A program made the position numbers and the translations under genes. The notes beneath the pieces are model-generated. The model made no database searches, was not told where the DNA came from, and was given only the letters and a program-made list of their open reading frames with translations. This document shows, piece by piece, positions 23,061-35,200 of a DNA stretch of 64,000 nucleotides (position 1 is its first letter; every line of letters begins with the position of its first letter). Where the stretch lies: assembly GCA_024138015.1 (NCBI GenBank), contig JAMXBB010000011.1, positions 80,483,330-80,547,329 of the forward strand, read 5' to 3'. Source of the DNA: Lumnitzera littorea (lineage: Eukaryota > Streptophyta > Magnoliopsida > Myrtales > Combretaceae).

Positions 23061-23489
23061 ACATGATAAAGTGTCTTGGTGTATTTTCTATGTTATTTAT
23101 TCCTGTTTCACTTAATTACTTTATTTTATAGTGATATTACTATCACAAGAGGAAATATTAAAACGGTATCAAATTCAAGGATGATGGTTGCAACGTAACG
23201 GATAATTTCTTAAGATGTAAAGTGATTAGAAATAAAAAAAGGTATTAAAATTATAAGAAAAATTTATCATTTCTTATACACTTGTAATATGTAGAGTGTA
23301 TAATTAAAGTTTAAGAAGCTTTTTGAACCCTTAGCAAGTATTTTAAAATATCTATTATCAGAACTGGTACCATATTTCAAATAATAGAAAGTGGGTGCGA
23401 ATAATGGGAAAGTTTAATTGGTTAAAAAAATGAAAAATAAAGGGAGTGACTTACGTAAAAAGAAGGTTCCCTTAGCTTTATAAAATTTA

Positions 23490-23916
23490 CACTGTGTTTG
23501 GCTATCATAAAAATAAGAAAAAATGAAAAGAAAGGTATGAAAAATAAAAGAGTGAGAAGGAAATCAATAGAAAAAGAAATGTGGTGAAAATATTTATTTA
23601 TTTATTTTATATGAAAAATAGAAATGAATGGAAACAATCAGAAATATTTGCTTAACTCGATCAAATTAGCCTTTATTGTGTTATCATAAAAATAAGAAGA
23701 TAATGCTAATGAGGATATTTTTATAACTTTATCCTATTTCTATTCGTTTTCATGGCTTTCTTTTCAAATTTCCAAAAGGAGAACAAAAAAAAAAAAAAAA
23801 GCATCACGGATGGAATTGATTCATCCTATTTCTACTTGCTTTTAAATTACCCAAACACAAGATTTTCTTGCATTTCCTTTGAATTTCTATAGATCTCTAT
23901 CCATGCAAACATAGTG
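23490..23916. mobile_element. Harbinger/Tourist-like MITE
   Basis: A 427-bp element starting cactgtgtttgg and ending ccatgcaaacatagtg, whose reverse complement starts cactatgtttgc, so the ends are inverted repeats. It is flanked on both sides by the trinucleotide tta (23487-23489 and 23917-23919), the TTA/TAA duplication typical of PIF/Harbinger insertion. The interior is AT-rich and non-coding. Confidence 0.7.
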
Positions 23917-23919
23917 TTA

Positions 23920-26900
23920 ATCTCTTCAATATGAAGAAAACACAGGGGGGAAAAAAAAATCACAAGTCTAATTAAAAAACTTTAGGGGTGGCTAAAAACC
24001 CAATGAAGGTCCTTTACCTACCATTTTCAAAACTTCGATCTCCATCTCTAGATTTGAAGCGCATCGACCTATAATCGAAGGTTTCCAATGCCTGTATTGA
24101 CAAGAACGTGGAAGTAATCTGCGTTTCTGGCGTTAGAATTGCTAGATCTTCACCTTCAAAAGTTTCTTCAGACAAGTGTCTGTGAAAGTTGTAATCTAAA
24201 GGACGTTAGCTCCCATTTACGATCTAAGAGCTGTGTAACCTCGTTGGCTTAGGTCGATAACCCTTCATCTTTTTAGTTTAATTTTTTGGAATTTTTTCTA
24301 CTTACTTTGTTTTATCAAAGAATGAAACTTCATGCTTTCTTAAAGAAAACTGAAGAAAGCACATAGAGATTTGCTAATTAATAGGAAAAAGTTCGATTAT
24401 GCATAGAAACTACTAAAATCACATCGAGATCCTAAATTTTTTAAAATAGCACACTATATTCGTTAAAAACGTTGACATCATAAATTTTATCTAATGTTGT
24501 TTAGTACTGCATCAGTTTTTCCTATTAATATATAACTCTTTATTATTTTTAAAGTCCATTCATCATCTTAATATTAATTGATCTGTATTAGCCATTGAAT
24601 TATCAAATTAGTAAAAAAAGAAAAAAAAGGTAATTCAAAATGAGATTAATAATAAGTGCGTAATTAAATCTTGACTTGCTACTGCAATATAGGGCAATTT
24701 TATATCATCGGTCATGAGTTTTATTTTGAAATTTAGAACGTCATTGTGATCTTTATAATTTTTACGGAATATCATTGTAATTCATTCGAGATAAAGCTAG
24801 CAATTTGGTAAATGACCTGGCAACATAGACACACACAATACAATTATAAATAGATTTATGTTGGAAAAAATGGACAATATTAATCTACAAATCAAACCCA
24901 TTTAGACTTGTTTATACATGTCTACATTCAAGTCTAGCATCTAAACACGTTCACGAAGCGATCAACTTATTTTTTTGACATTTCTTCTAAGATTTAAACT
25001 GAGCGTAATTGATGATTGGGTAACTCATCTTGTACTTCTTTTCTAGTTCGTAGTTCAAGAAAAGCTATTTCAAAGTGGAGATATGAAGGCTTTGATAAAT
25101 TTGCTTATGATAAGAACTCCATTTTGCTTGTAAGATCTCATGGTTTTATTTTATATATGGTGGCCAGTTTTTCTATTCTCCATGAACCATCCATGGTGCT
25201 TTAATATGATATATGAGTTTCATTTCGAGGTCTTTTATATCTTTAATATTCATATTAAAAGATGAATTTATCGAACCTATAACAAGTCTATAACATATAA
25301 TCCCACTTCTTTGTACACTCCAAAACTTTACTGTTTGAATTGTTGAAAATGTGAAGGAGAAAAAAAATTAATTAATATTGGGATGGATTCAAATAACAAT
25401 TTGCATATATTGTACAGATTAGAATATTATTTGGTATAACCACTAAGCTTTGATGATATCAAAATACTATTAAGAAAATGAAGAAAATAATAAACCATTT
25501 TCATTAGTTTTTTAGCGTTTGTCTTCTAGATTCTTCAGCAATCTCTCTCTAGAGAATTTGGTGAATTTGGATTTTGGCACTAAGAGCCAAGCAAGCCATG
25601 ACTTAGTTTAATGCAATTGATGTAGCAAATGGATGCATTACCTTGTTAGTTTGTTATGTTTTGTTTTATTTCACTTTAGTTGTGATTTTTATCTAATTTT
25701 GATATGTTATCTTTTTAAGGGTTTAACTAATTTATTTTTTAGGCTTTAATTTTATGAAGAAATTTGTTTTTTTACAATTTTTTAAAGTAAACTTTATAGT
25801 TATATTAGGACATTTTAAATTTTTTATTTAATAAACACTTACAAACTGTCGTCTCAAGGATCTTATTGATATTGGTTAAACAAAGATTGGACTTCACATG
25901 AGTGGTAAGGTTTGTAAAAGAGAACACAATGGAGGTACGCTAGAAGTTTATCTAATGCAACCATTCCAATACTTAAGTCAGTTGCGAATATTTAAAGAAT
26001 ATGAGAGCTTGAAAGCAATTAACAAGCGTAAATGTAAGCATGTAAAGTATCAAATAGTTTACTATTAGATGATGGTTTTATATTTATAAAGGAGTTGTGC
26101 CAACAATTAAAAAGCAGTTAATAGGCAAAGCCTCTTTCACAAGTATTGGAAAATGGGATCATGAGCCTAAGAAGTTCATGTTCAAAGGTTCTATCAACAC
26201 AACCGATATAAAATGTGTTTATTAAATGAATTAAATTACCGATCTTAAAACAATTTTATATGAAAAATATAATAAAATAACTAAATTAACACTAGTTGAT
26301 ATAGACCAACTTTACACTGTTTTTTAATGAATTCTAATGGGAGAATCAAGAATATACAGATAAGTAGTTAAACTCTATCAATAAAAATAGAAAACCAATT
26401 GTTTTACTTATTTAAATCAATTTTAAGCTTGGTCAAGATTTTATTTTAAAAAAAAAAAAGAAAACCCTCCAAATCTAAAAAAGTCAAGCTGAACCTCTAG
26501 CCACAAATTCCCGGCCCCTCTTTGCATTGTGCTGGCCCCAGAATTTATTTCAAATGAATTAATATATGTAAATTCACATATCTATTTAGTTACAAGTTAC
26601 TGTCTCAACTTCTTCTTCTTCTTCTTCTTTTTTCGGTGAAACTGAATGTCCAACTACCAAGTTCTTTGCCTTATTTTTTCTTAGAAGTAACGGAATTAAT
26701 TGAGTTAAAGAAAACGTATCCATACTCATCTAAAGAATTCATAAAGATAAAAAACCCAAATCGTCTAGCAAACTCGAGTCGATATTATCACCAATGAGGG
26801 ATAGCTTAAAAAGCTGCATTTTGTAATTTCCAACAAAAGCTTAAAAAGGTAGATTGAGACATTGAGCAAGTGAGTAGGAAGCTGCATATTTCTTTTCGCA

Positions 26901-27740
26901 CTTTTACCGTGACAGTGGAAAAAGAGTGTGTGAGAATGGGAGAGATGTCTACATGTCTAAATCTCTACAAGTTAGGACGACTGATTTGTAGGTGTTTGGT
27001 CCGTGATCTGGAATTAAGAGATGTTTTTTCTGAAAAAGGACAAAAGAACCGCGGGAATCGTGAGATGGTGTGTCCAAAGTAAAAGGTAGTTCTCGCCGTG
27101 GACCGCTTTTGTCTTGTTAAATCCGGTACATAACTTAATTAACGGACAACCTGGCATCAAAGTAGGTGAGTGAATAGGAAAAGGTAGTTCAAACCTCAAT
27201 CCGGTATACCGGCCCCCCCAATGGCTAATTCAGTCTAAAGGCCGAAAAAAGCGATCCAGTTCTACTTTGTCGGTTAAATTACTGGAACGGAGACGAGAGG
27301 GATGCTGACGAACCAAATGGAGATCAAATTGTAAGTGCAATCCTTTTACGACGCGGTTGTTTATCGTTTAATTCAACCCTCTCACCATTTGAAGCAGTAG
27401 CTCAGATACTTCATATGAAAGCAAAACGTTTTGAAATGAACCGTATTTTTAAGAGAGATATAACTTGTGAAGAAGAATCGGATTCCAACTTTTGCACTAT
27501 TCATTTGAATTTAAATCATTTTAATCTTAATGACTATAGCATTTCTTAAAATGAGAAAGCAACTGGCCTGCCTACGGTCAATTGCTTGAAAAAAATCGTT
27601 TTATTTTAAGTCTGAATTGAAATCACTTAAAATGAAAAAGTAATTGAGAAATAAAATAGAGATACAATAATTATGATGCATTTAAAATAACAATAATAAT
27701 AGATTAAAAATATACTGAAAAATGTAATATCTTGCTTGTT
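23920..27740. other. Intergenic, no gene recognised
   Basis: Long AT-rich stretch with A-tracts and a (TTC)n run near 26610-26628. Short ORFs (for example 25016-25204 and 26870-27082) have no recognisable motif or codon bias. A slightly GC-richer patch at 27030-27300 is not explained. Confidence 0.5.
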
Positions 27741-27929
27741 GAGTTAGAGTAAACTTCTGATCACACGTGAACCGGCTCGAAACTAACGAGTTATAATTCA
27801 ATATTTTGTCGAACTATAACTAACTTGCCTAAAGTTGGTTTTGTGTTAGTTTATTAAGGTCACCGATTTACGGTCCAATTCTTAGACTCATGAATTGGAT
27901 TATGCTTTTTTTTTTTTCAAATTGTCAAA

Positions 27930-28170
27930 TATATATATATATGTATATACATGTAACATATGTATATTGTATATTATACACATTTTGTAATATATATGTA
28001 TGTAATTAATATACTATATAATATATTATATAATACATGTTATGTAATATGTACATATTATATTCCTATTACGTATTTATATAAATGTATATGATATACA
28101 TACTAGATAATGTATATATAATATGTATAAATATATATGTCAATATGACATATAAATATTATATGTAAGT
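27930..28170. repeat. Very AT-rich low-complexity tract
   Basis: About 240 bp composed almost only of A and T with sporadic G or C, full of atatatgtat-type words. It could be a matrix-attachment-like or easily unwound region, or a decayed (TA)n array. Confidence 0.6.
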
Positions 28171-31100
28171 TAAAAAAAAAAAAAAAACCTAGTTCAAGTT
28201 TGTCAATTTAAGTGAGTTGGTGACTTGAACCGTTTAGACTTATATAAATTAGCGGTGAGTCTTAGATCGGTTCAAAGTTACCATCGTAAGTTAATTTAGT
28301 ATTAATTCATAATTCGAAACCGACCTCATAGATAAAATATGAAACAGGAAATGAAGGAATATCAATTCCTTTAGTACATAGAGAAAATTATTATTTTTTA
28401 TTTTGAGAAGTTCAATGGAACAGATACTCTATAAACTAAATGTAGTAATAGCTTCATCTTAGAGGAATATCTAGTTTAGTCAATCCTTGTAAGGTCAATT
28501 GGATATGCTGTAAAAGAAAACAAATATAACTCGAAACAAAATCTTGTCGTTACAACGGTTCATTTTGGAAGAGAATTGTGAATAAAACCAAATCGTATTT
28601 TGCTCCTACTAGTAAAAGATATGGGCATGGTACGAAACTACAAATCTTCCATGAAAACGAGCCCTATGCCTCAATACAAATTTGCCCCACCGTGTGTCCG
28701 TGCTAGAATTTCAAGAAAGAGATTAAACTAGTAGTTGATGAATACCTTATACTAAAATTTATTTCAAAAAAAGATGCATGAACCTCCGATACAGGTACTA
28801 TAAGAAAATTGAAGCATATTGTGCTAGAAGATTGGAGACTTCCACGGCCATACAACACAAAATATAAATTACACACTCATAAAGAAGAAAAAGGGGCAAA
28901 TAAAGTTCGTAAGGCAAAAACAAATTTTAAAGGATGAAAAAGAAAAATTTAGATAGACAGGAACCGGGGAGTAAATGGACTCATTAGAGGGCATGCAGTC
29001 GCCCTTCTCAAGACCGAAGACTTACCAGTTCTTGGCAGGTTGGGTTGGGTTGGGTCATGTTAGAGTCATGTGCCCATCTCTAATTCCATGTTTTTATAGG
29101 AGGAATGAATAATTTTTCATACATAGTAAGCGCAAAATTGCTCTATATATCTCATTTACCAGATCCAACAGGAAAGCAGAAGATGCTGACTGTAGATATG
29201 GTATTCCAATTTTTGTCTCGCAACACCAACGGAGACATCAATAAAGTTGAGAGCTTCAATTTCACTCTCATAATCCATATTTACAAAAGACAAAGAGGTC
29301 AATCTTAAGCTGACTTTGAAATACGTGCCATCTGTACTGTTGACTTGTCCATAGCTAAAGTTTCATTAATCTTTACAATACCTAGTAATTCTAGAACAAT
29401 GATCTCATGTGATACGCTAGTATTGCTGGAGAGATGATTAATTGATTGGGATAGGAACATACAAACACTTCAAGAGCGTGGATTAGATGAAAAAGAGTAA
29501 ACAAACTATAAGCAATTAGCCATGGACATATAATTATACGTACTATGTAAAGTAAGAGGAAATTTTATTTGATTAAGTGAAGGAATAAGCTCACCATCTA
29601 TCTCCTAACCAATAGTAATTATTGATCTATCTACTTGGATTCCCAGAGTTATCACTTCGATGAATTTGGATTTGATTAAGGATTATTTTGTAGGATCAGA
29701 TCATTCAATTCTCTATTTTTTTAAAAGAAGTTTTTGTATGGATTTAAAGTTTTCAAAAAAAATTTATTAAGAGCAGTTGATTAAAAAATATAAGTACACA
29801 ATATACCTTTTCATTGAATTAAGATTGTCTTTGAAAGTCTATAATGTATGTATTTTACGTGAAAATCAACACAACAATAAAGACACATATTATATGCGTT
29901 TTCAAGTGGGAAAAGAAAAATTAAATAAGAATTTATAGCATCATACTCTCTTTTAATTTGCAATTCCACTTGATCACGTGCGCTTTACTTTGAAAGTGGA
30001 TAGTATCGTAGAGTGCGGATTGCGAAGAGACACAATGAAACAACGTAAATTGATTTACATGCTTAGTGTTTTAATAGATAGGTAATGTTTTTATGTCGGA
30101 AGATGGGAGTTGCATCGTTTTGGGGAGCTATAATAATCTTGCACAATGCGCATGATGGCGCTAAGACGCTAAGCAAAGTCATCTGAAATGGAGAAGCAAA
30201 ATTTTAGGGGTTTTTTTTTGGGGTGGGGGTGGAGGAGAAGTGTCGAGAGACAAGATGCAACATCTGAACTGGGAGTTGACTTATCTGATACACTTGCAAC
30301 TCCTGTGTCTTGCCATGTTAACCAGGACGTGGGCCCAAATAGGGCTGGGCTTGGGTAAATGGCCGAGTAGTAATCTAGAAGGTAGGAAATATTACAATAT
30401 CTTAACAGAATGGTGATGTGTCACATGATGCACTCACCTCAATATTTAATCACATGGGAAGAATATTCTGCTGCTATATATACTTTACACTCGTGTAATA
30501 CAAAAATTCAACGAAAAAATTACAAAAATATTACACCTCCCAATTCTCTCGTATTCGAGAAGTACTTCATCTGCATTCGGGTGAAGCTTCTTGCATTAAT
30601 TTAATTCCGTTCATAGTAATTTCCTGATTTCATCATCTAGGAGCTATAATAGTTGAGATACTCTGCAATGTAGTCCATCAAAGAATTCAAAATATGAGAT
30701 TTGAACATATGGTGGTAAGGGCTACCCTCGGAACTCCGGTGTAAAGGGAAACTGCCCAATTAGAGAAAGTATACCAAGGAAAGTAGGAAGCTTCGAAGTG
30801 CGACAGGGTCAAAACTCAACTCAGATATGTTTAGGCACTAAAGCCCGAGATTATGCAACAAGGTAGTTTTAGGAGCGATAGGATTGGGCATCCTTTACCT
30901 AGTGTCGCCAAGTGCTATTGACAAAGTGAAAGGGAGGCCAGATATGGCAGTCGACTGATCCTCTTGTATTACCCTAGATCTTCAACTGTCATGAAGTAGA
31001 TCTTCGAGGGAATCGTGGGATCATAGGGAGTTGTGCTTCCTGCTTGTTCCATATTCAAAGCTTCCTAGTTGTGTCGAACTAAATGGATGATGGATTGTCA

Positions 31101-32269
31101 TACAAGTTGAGATATTTCTATTAACTCAAATGGAAAAAAAAGTTGAGATATTCAAACATACACCAATTTAAATGAGTGCAAAATATCATCTATCAATACA
31201 AATCTCGTTATTATTAAGTGATATATAATAGGTATAAAATAATATTACGTTTTTAAAATATCCTTTTAGAAAAAAAAAAATTTCTAGACAACATTATAAT
31301 TTAAGGGATGAGGATTTTGAAATCAATATATCTTATTAAAAAACCATTATTTATACTATTGAAATACAATGACTTTAGCCATTTTAGATTATTCAATTAA
31401 GTCCTTTCATTCTATAACTTTATTATTATTATTATTAGTAGTAGTAGTAGATAGTTTGGCATTTTATCTCTATAATTGCAGCGGTAGGATTTCCAACACT
31501 TGCTCCAAAAACATCAAGAATTCAATTTTTTTTTCACTTCCAATGACAAGCAAAGAAATAAAATTTGCCACATGATTCGGCCAAAGACTTATCTTTAGAA
31601 ATTATCCTTTCAAGAATGCAAGACATAAGCCGAAATCTTTCAGTCGAAATAATTGGATGCTAAAACACTTTGCACCAATAATTTGAGGAAAATAAAATAT
31701 TCGGAACAGTTGGAAAAGTTTTACTGGTTTTATGCCATTTGATTCCGTAGACACTTTGAGTCATATTTTCCATATTAAAAACTATTAGTATTTTGAGATA
31801 CTTGTATTGCGTATATAAAAAATATAAAAAAAAAAATCAAATTCCATAATATAGAAGAATATTAATAATATATATTATTAAGATAAAACTGTAGTAATTA
31901 TCATATAAATATATTTAATGATTAAAATTATAAAATATTAAGTAATTAATTATAAATAGTTAAAAAGAGCTTTCCTTTAATTAGAGATAAAAGAAAGGAA
32001 GGAAGGAAAATATCCAATTCCATCCGAGTTGCGACAAATAAAATTAGTTAATCATAAACAAGACAGCGACCCAGCAAAAGATCAGAGGAAAAATGAAAAT
32101 ACATAAAGAACGGTAGATATATTATTACACTGTCCAAAGTAAGCAACCATTGCTTAGATAAGAAAACTTATCCAAACGAAAATCTTAACATGAGCCACTC
32201 GAATGTCTCATAAACTTCCATTAACATCAAAGTCCAAGCAAACTTTCCCGGCCAATTCACCATACGAAC
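28171..32269. other. Intergenic upstream of the MenE-like gene; possible hAT-type end at 29082
   Basis: No gene seen. Sequence ending at 29082 reads, reversed, tagagatgggcacatgac followed by three acccaacc-type repeats, which resembles the terminus of Ac-like hAT elements or their MITEs. Its partner end was not found. Segments at 30640-31090 look like unique intergenic DNA. AT-rich runs occur at 31180-31290 and 31800-31950. Confidence 0.4.
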
Positions 32270-35200
32270 ATGGGTGGCTTCTCGGATCCCCATATATGCC
32301 AGTGTTTGACCAGGACAGCAATCCTCAAACGCAACTCGCCGTTGACCATCTACGGCCACCGGAAAAAGACCGGACGGCAGTTCGTGAATGATGTTCTCAG
32401 CCTGGCTAGTGGGCTCGTCCAAATTGGAATTAGTCCTGGCGATGTTGTGGCGATATCCGCATATAACAGGTTCTCTGCATTCATTGCTTGCAATACGTTA
32501 CTCGTACTTTATTGAATGTATATATACTGTATCCATGGAAAAAAATATATATATTAATACTTGATGAGTGATGGCAAATATCAGTGATGTTTGGAATTTT
32601 GAATACATATTATCGATAAAACAGGTATTTGCTTATTGCTCATCAAAACACGTTGTGTATCAGTATCGATAAAGCGTTTCTCGTATGGATGTGAGCTCAT
32701 AAAACTTCATAATGTGCTACATTTATACTTGGAGGTAGAAGCAGTTCAGCGCAGCTATTTGGAGATAACGTTTTCTGTATCGAATGAAACACTGTCCAGG
32801 TTTCCTCTAATCACACATCGCAGCATTTAACTGAAACGGATACGGACTAAAACACCGTATCGGGCAGGAAAACTTGGCTGTTCTGAGATGGAACCATCTC
32901 CTTAGACAATACTTACGAGAGTAGTAGTAGAAAAGTTGTTGGAAAAAATTCGATTGTTCTACTTTTCACTTTTGAAGTTTCACGTGAAGAGCTAGTGTAT
33001 GTATATATTATGCAGCCACTGTCAAGATTAGCAGAAAATGTTGTTGCTGTAAATGAAGTTCTCGTATTCAAAATGATCGAATACGTATTTGCAAAAGGTT
33101 TTACTACCAAAGTCGCTAGTGTCAGAGCCAGGATTTCAACAGGGGTCTAATGGTGTAAGAAAAGAATAGAATTATGACAACATAGGAACAATAAATTGGG
33201 CAAATTGCAAATAGATCCCAAAGCTATTAGTTCGATACAAGTAGAATAATAAACTCCCAAAACGTGTATTTACTTTTCCGTGACTTTTGAAAATATATAC
33301 TTACCTTCCAAGCTATTGTGAAATGCCCCATATCATCACTTTATTGATGTTATAGCCACGGGTTTGGGATATTTTGTGACAGTCAGGACAGACGGTGGAT
33401 ATTTTTATAAAAGAAGTTATAGGAAGATGGCACACTTTGAGAAATTATGAGTATATTCTCATGTGGCAAGATAGTTCTAGGGGTATGTTTACAGTTATCC
33501 CTAATGAATTTATAGGCACATGCTAAAAATTTTCCAGATCTTTTATGTAATTTTTGAAGAATTCTAAAGTCAGTAGAGCAACTGCAAGGTCTAGCCGTTC
33601 CCCTGGTTTTGCAGCAGGAATTATCGTGCCAGTTTGTGGACTTACCGCCTTTCTGATCAAGAAAAGAATATAGGTAGTAAAAGTAATTGGCATTATTTAT
33701 CAATACTTACAGTTAATTCACTTCATTAAATAGAATGAGATAAAATAGAATTGGAATTCTATAAAAATTGGAATAAAAATATAATACATATTATTTTGTT
33801 TAATTAGATTTATAAACAATTTAAGATTAAACTCGTCATATAATTTTAATGACTAAATTATTCTCGATTTATTTTTTCTCTCAATTAATCCTAAAGTTGA
33901 CAATGATGGTTGGCGGTAGTAGTAGCAGTAGTGACGACCACGGTAGTGGCAATAGTGACGACCACGGTAGTGGCAATTGCTATGGTGATGATGGTAGTAA
34001 TAATATCAGTGACTATAGTGGTTACGGTGATTGGTGGTGGTAGCGACAGCAGTAATAGCAGTGGCAGCAACGATGATAATGGTAGTAACAGTGGTGGTGG
34101 GTGGTGGCAATGGTAGTAGCTGCAGTGACAGTAACAGTAACAATAGCAATAGTAGTAGTTGATGGCAGTAACAATAATGGTAACGATAGTGGTGGTTAAT
34201 GGCGATAATGGTGGTTGGTGGTGATAATAGTGATGGCAGTAATGGCAATACTTACCGTGATTGGTGGCTGCAACAACGGTGATAATGGTAGTGTCAGTAG
34301 CTATAATGATGGTAGCAGCGATAGTAGTTGGTGATAGTAATGTCAGCAGTGGTGATGATAACAGTAATGATGGAGAAGGTAGCCACGGTAGTAGTGATGA
34401 TAGTGGTAGTAACAGTGGCAGTAGTGGTCGGCGTCGACGACAGTTGTGACAGTGGCGATAACAATGGTGGTAGCAGCGGTAGCAAAGAATTATGATTCCT
34501 TAATTAAATTGAGCATTTTCTATTACTTGATTTCAAGTAATAAGTATTATTATAAAATTGCGATTCCATAGTAAAAAATGAAGGGAACGTTATAATAAGG
34601 AATAAGAAAGAAATGGAATTTCAATTCCATGAAGTAAATGTGCCGTTATTGCATTATGCCTTTGAGTGTAGATGACTTGAAGAAATTCAATGCATTGATA
34701 ACTGGTTCCTTCTGTTTGATCTCTTTTAACACTCAATTTCTTCAGGTAAAGAACACACAAAAAGACCAATTCAAGTCAGTCCAGTTTTTTCAGTAAGGCC
34801 CAAAACTTTGACAAATAAAAGACCAACTTTATTTGCTTTTTGACTACTGTTGTATGTTGGGTAAGAATACATATAAGAAGCCTTTGATATGCATTTCATT
34901 TGTTACCTTCCAAAACCAAATCATTTTTGGGTATGATTTCAGCGACAGCTATTTGGAATGGTTACTAGCCGTTGCATTTATAGGAGGGATCGTTGCTCCT
35001 TTGAACTATAGATGGGTAAGTCAAGCTCAAACAGCTTTTTGATATGTCGGAAATTTTAAATATACTTCGCATTTGTGATAATTTGTGGCTAACATAGCTT
35101 CAATGTAGAACCACAATCAACAATGTATTTTACATCTGTGATGACAAAACCCATCTAGAACTGTTCTGTTAAATGGAGAGAATCAAATGAACTTTGAGAT

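Larger units (their letters stand above)
32470..34942 (+). other. Intron 1 of the MenE-like gene (2.5 kb)
   Basis: The largest intron of the gene, running from AG/gttctc to tttcag/C. It houses a MITE-like foldback element with a trinucleotide array (33715-34643). The sequence at about 33120-33160 (gagccaggatttcaacaggg) resembles a dispersed plant repeat. No internal gene. Confidence 0.8.

Noticed and set aside
27014..27199. GC-richer patch with short frames
   Set aside because: No motif in either strand's translations and no promoter or splice structure to support an exon.
33849..34485. Ser/Gly/Val- or Leu-rich frames on both strands
   Set aside because: Product of the three-base rhythm of the trinucleotide array inside an intron; low-complexity translations only.
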